64,000 nucleotides of DNA from an uncultured Pseudomonadota bacterium (GTDB taxonomy: Bacteria > Pseudomonadota > Gammaproteobacteria > Methylococcales > Methylomonadaceae), in NCBI GenBank assembly GCA_903928965.1, contig CAIYSZ010000034.1, forward strand, positions 23,333 through 87,332. The letters run 5' to 3'. The translations under genes were made by a program, and so were the position numbers. Within the stretch, counting starts at the first letter, position 1; every line of letters begins with the position of its first letter. Of the stretch, positions 63,975 to 64,000 are shown one piece after another. The notes beneath the pieces are model-generated. The model was not told the DNA's origin, did no database searches, and saw only the letters and a list, made by a program, of their open reading frames with translations.

Positions 63975-64000
63975 GATGTTTTTGGAAAATTGTGGAAAAC

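Overview
The window looks like a chromosomal segment of a gammaproteobacterium, most likely a type I methanotroph or close methylotroph (Methylococcales). Supporting signs are ZipA, which is confined to Gammaproteobacteria, directly behind smc; a MoxY/MoxX-type histidine kinase and response regulator divergent from an MxaD-like SRPBCC gene and a DUF2380 gene; a glycoside-hydrolase-15/phosphorylase-kinase-like protein coupled to glucokinase; and the order uvrA / MFS / ssb. The core is GC-rich. The assignment is an inference, because no methane or methanol oxidation gene lies inside the window. I saw no tRNA, rRNA or CRISPR array.

Layout. 1-9.1 kb (minus strand): lepA (C-terminus cut by the window edge), zipA, smc, a VOC protein, a TPR lipoprotein, a TusA-like protein and a ZIP transporter. 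9.2-9.5 kb: two small repetitive elements. 9.7-20.2 kb (plus): a D-2-hydroxyacid dehydrogenase, then a tight run of dcd, the GH15/PhK-like protein, glk, and a YhaO/YhaN-type nuclease-ATPase pair. 20.4-29.1 kb (minus, partly AT-rich): truC, two surface-polysaccharide genes flanked by copies of a 100-bp MITE, small unknown genes, a CarH-type B12 photoreceptor regulator, a PEP-CTERM metalloprotease and a lipoprotein. 29.3-35.3 kb: a Cus-type copper/silver efflux operon led by a cysteine-rich secreted peptide. 35.6-39.2 kb: DUF2380 and SRPBCC genes, divergent MoxYX-like two-component system, mobB. 39.3-50.6 kb: a His-rich CDF transporter, two unknown envelope genes, pta-ackA, uvrA, a YajR-like MFS transporter, ssb. 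50.8-59.3 kb: a beta-flower protein, a membrane protein, and a MarR-DUF4405-RND multidrug efflux cluster. 59.3-64 kb: an accessory zone with a decayed VapB-like antitoxin, a GT-C-like membrane protein, a decayed RusA-like nuclease coupled to a frameshifted REase/HEPN gene, and an intact-looking XRE-ImmA/IrrE plus PIN module.

Four observations stand out. First, a dispersed structured repeat of about 115 bp (three full copies, one half copy, one stub) whose long outer stem and two inner hairpins keep pairing although their sequences differ between copies. Second, two MITE families with intact terminal inverted repeats and target duplications (100 bp with 3-bp TAA/TTA; 146 bp with 8-bp duplication). 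Third, a MerR regulator that keeps every residue known to matter in B12-dependent light sensing by CarH. Fourth, a two-gene RusA-like + REase/HEPN module recognisable only by reading through an in-frame stop and a frameshift, abutted by a toxin-antitoxin-like pair.
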